Below, one piece after another: positions 21,025 through 21,563 of a stretch of DNA of 21,563 nt. This stretch comes from Firmicutes bacterium UBA1768 (GTDB lineage Bacteria; Bacillota; Clostridia; Peptostreptococcales; Anaerovoracaceae): the NCBI GenBank assembly GCA_002315335.1, contig DCGW01000049.1, positions 1-21,563 of the forward strand, written 5' to 3'. Within the stretch, counting starts at the first letter, position 1. Each line of letters opens with the position of its first letter. A program made the position numbers and the translations under genes. The notes beneath the pieces were generated by a model, which saw only the letters and a list, made by a program, of their open reading frames with translations, was not told the DNA's origin and did not search any database.

Positions 21025-21563
21025 CTATTCTTGTTTCTCTTTGCGGCAGGCTTCCGGCAGTGTATCAGACCACGGCATCAGTTTATCAATAAAGGCCGTA
21101 TCTTTTTCATCCATATGAGGCGGAATCTCTTCCAACAGGTACTTGAAATATTCATATGGTTTCAGGTTGTTTGCCTTCGCTGTCTCTGCCAAGCTGTATA
21201 GCATTGCGCTGCTTTCAGCACCGTGAATGGTGTCTATCATAACCCAGTTTTTTCTGCCTATTGTGAAATTTCTGATCGCTCTTTCAGCTCTGTTGTTGTC
21301 GAGTGGAACATCTGGTTCTTCAAGAAATGTTCTCAGGTAGCTTTCCTGATTTATTGAATATTGCAAAGCTTTCCCGAGAGCAGAACCCTTTACTGCATGC
21401 AGTCTCTGTTCTTTTACCCACTCAAAGTAAGCCTCTACCAGAGGTTTAACTTTCTCCTCGCGAAGCTTTTTCCGCATTTCTGACGGTATATCATTAAGTT
21501 TTTTATCTTCCTCGTAAATTTCACCTATTCTTTCTACCGCTTCGACTGCAATAGACATTCTTG
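21025..21563 (-). CDS. tnpC: IS66-family transposase, C-terminal part (cut by window edge)
   Basis: The visible 179 codons are the C-terminal part of an IS66 TnpC transposase, a DDE enzyme normally of about 500 residues. The frame stays open through the right edge, so the ATG at 21558 is internal. Family landmarks are SALGKALQYSINQ, the catalytic-glutamate segment DNNRAERAIRNFTIGRKNW, then SSAMLYSLAETAKANNLKPY, and the C-terminal KYLLEEIPPH and LMPWSDTLP. It lacks signs of decay within the visible part. The accessory genes tnpA and tnpB, if present, would lie to the right of the window. Confidence 0.92.
   Translation of the reverse strand, partial: RMSIAVEAVERIGEIYEEDKKLNDIPSEMRKKLREEKVKPLVEAYFEWVKEQRLHAVKGSALGKALQYSINQESYLRTFLEEPDVPLDNNRAERAIRNFTIGRKNWVMIDTIHGAESSAMLYSLAETAKANNLKPYEYFKYLLEEIPPHMDEKDTAFIDKLMPWSDTLPEACRKEKQE

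Larger units (their letters stand above)
20909..21563 (-). mobile_element. IS66-family insertion sequence, right part only
   Basis: The element contains the 3' part of an IS66 transposase gene and continues past the right window edge. Its proximal end is probably at 20909, where the sequence pointing into the element reads GTAAACGG; IS66-family ends typically begin GTAA with 8-base target duplications. The other end and the duplication cannot be seen, so the boundary is an inference. Confidence 0.6.

Overview
The window is AT-rich bacterial DNA with strong AGGAGG-type ribosome binding sites, TTGAAA-N17-TATAAT promoters and many U-tailed hairpin terminators. Together with SpoIIE/STAS signalling, a copper-amine-oxidase-type stalk protein, PrsW, a double-glycine-type leader peptide and an IS66 element, this points to an anaerobic Clostridia-class Firmicute. 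Nothing here fixes the genus.

Region 1 (1-3929) is a signalling block on the + strand. It holds a membrane-anchored solute-binding-like protein whose two lobes are in swapped order, a six-helix membrane protein with a PP2C/SpoIIE phosphatase and a C-terminal RsbW-like ATPase domain, an unrecognised 155-residue protein, and a STAS anti-anti-sigma-type protein. A signal-peptide-like mini-ORF lies between the phosphatase and the 155-residue gene. The block ends in a terminator that is interleaved with the promoter of the next operon.

Region 2 (4009-11761) is one tightly packed operon of six genes: hyfB-, hyfC-, hyfE- and hyfF-like membrane subunits, a NuoC-NuoD-type large subunit, and a fused ferredoxin/NuoB-type small subunit. 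It looks like a group 4 energy-converting [NiFe] hydrogenase, but all four cysteines that would hold the NiFe site are gone (Ser229, Glu232, Ser540, Gly543), while every small-subunit cluster cysteine is kept. This matches the energy-converting hydrogenase-related (Ehr) complexes, whose substrate is unknown. It is the most interesting system in the window.

Region 3 (11929-12583) is a Phd/YefM-RelE/ParE toxin-antitoxin pair. Region 4 (12602-16267) is a divergent pair of GH3-family acyl-adenylating enzymes, each closed by a strong terminator. Region 5 (16268-16792) is non-coding and carries two copies of a hairpin-forming repeat plus a short GC-rich repeat cluster.

Region 6 (16721-19070) holds two secreted proteins: a stalk-domain protein, and an SGNH/GDSL-type lipoprotein whose catalytic serine is replaced by glycine. 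Region 7 (19158-20454) is a membrane protein overlapping a PrsW-family intramembrane protease. Region 8 (20461-21563) reads leftwards. It contains a 104-residue Gly/Ala-rich peptide with a double-glycine-type leader, and an IS66 transposase running off the window edge. The likely IS66 end lies only about 32 bases upstream of the peptide's start codon.
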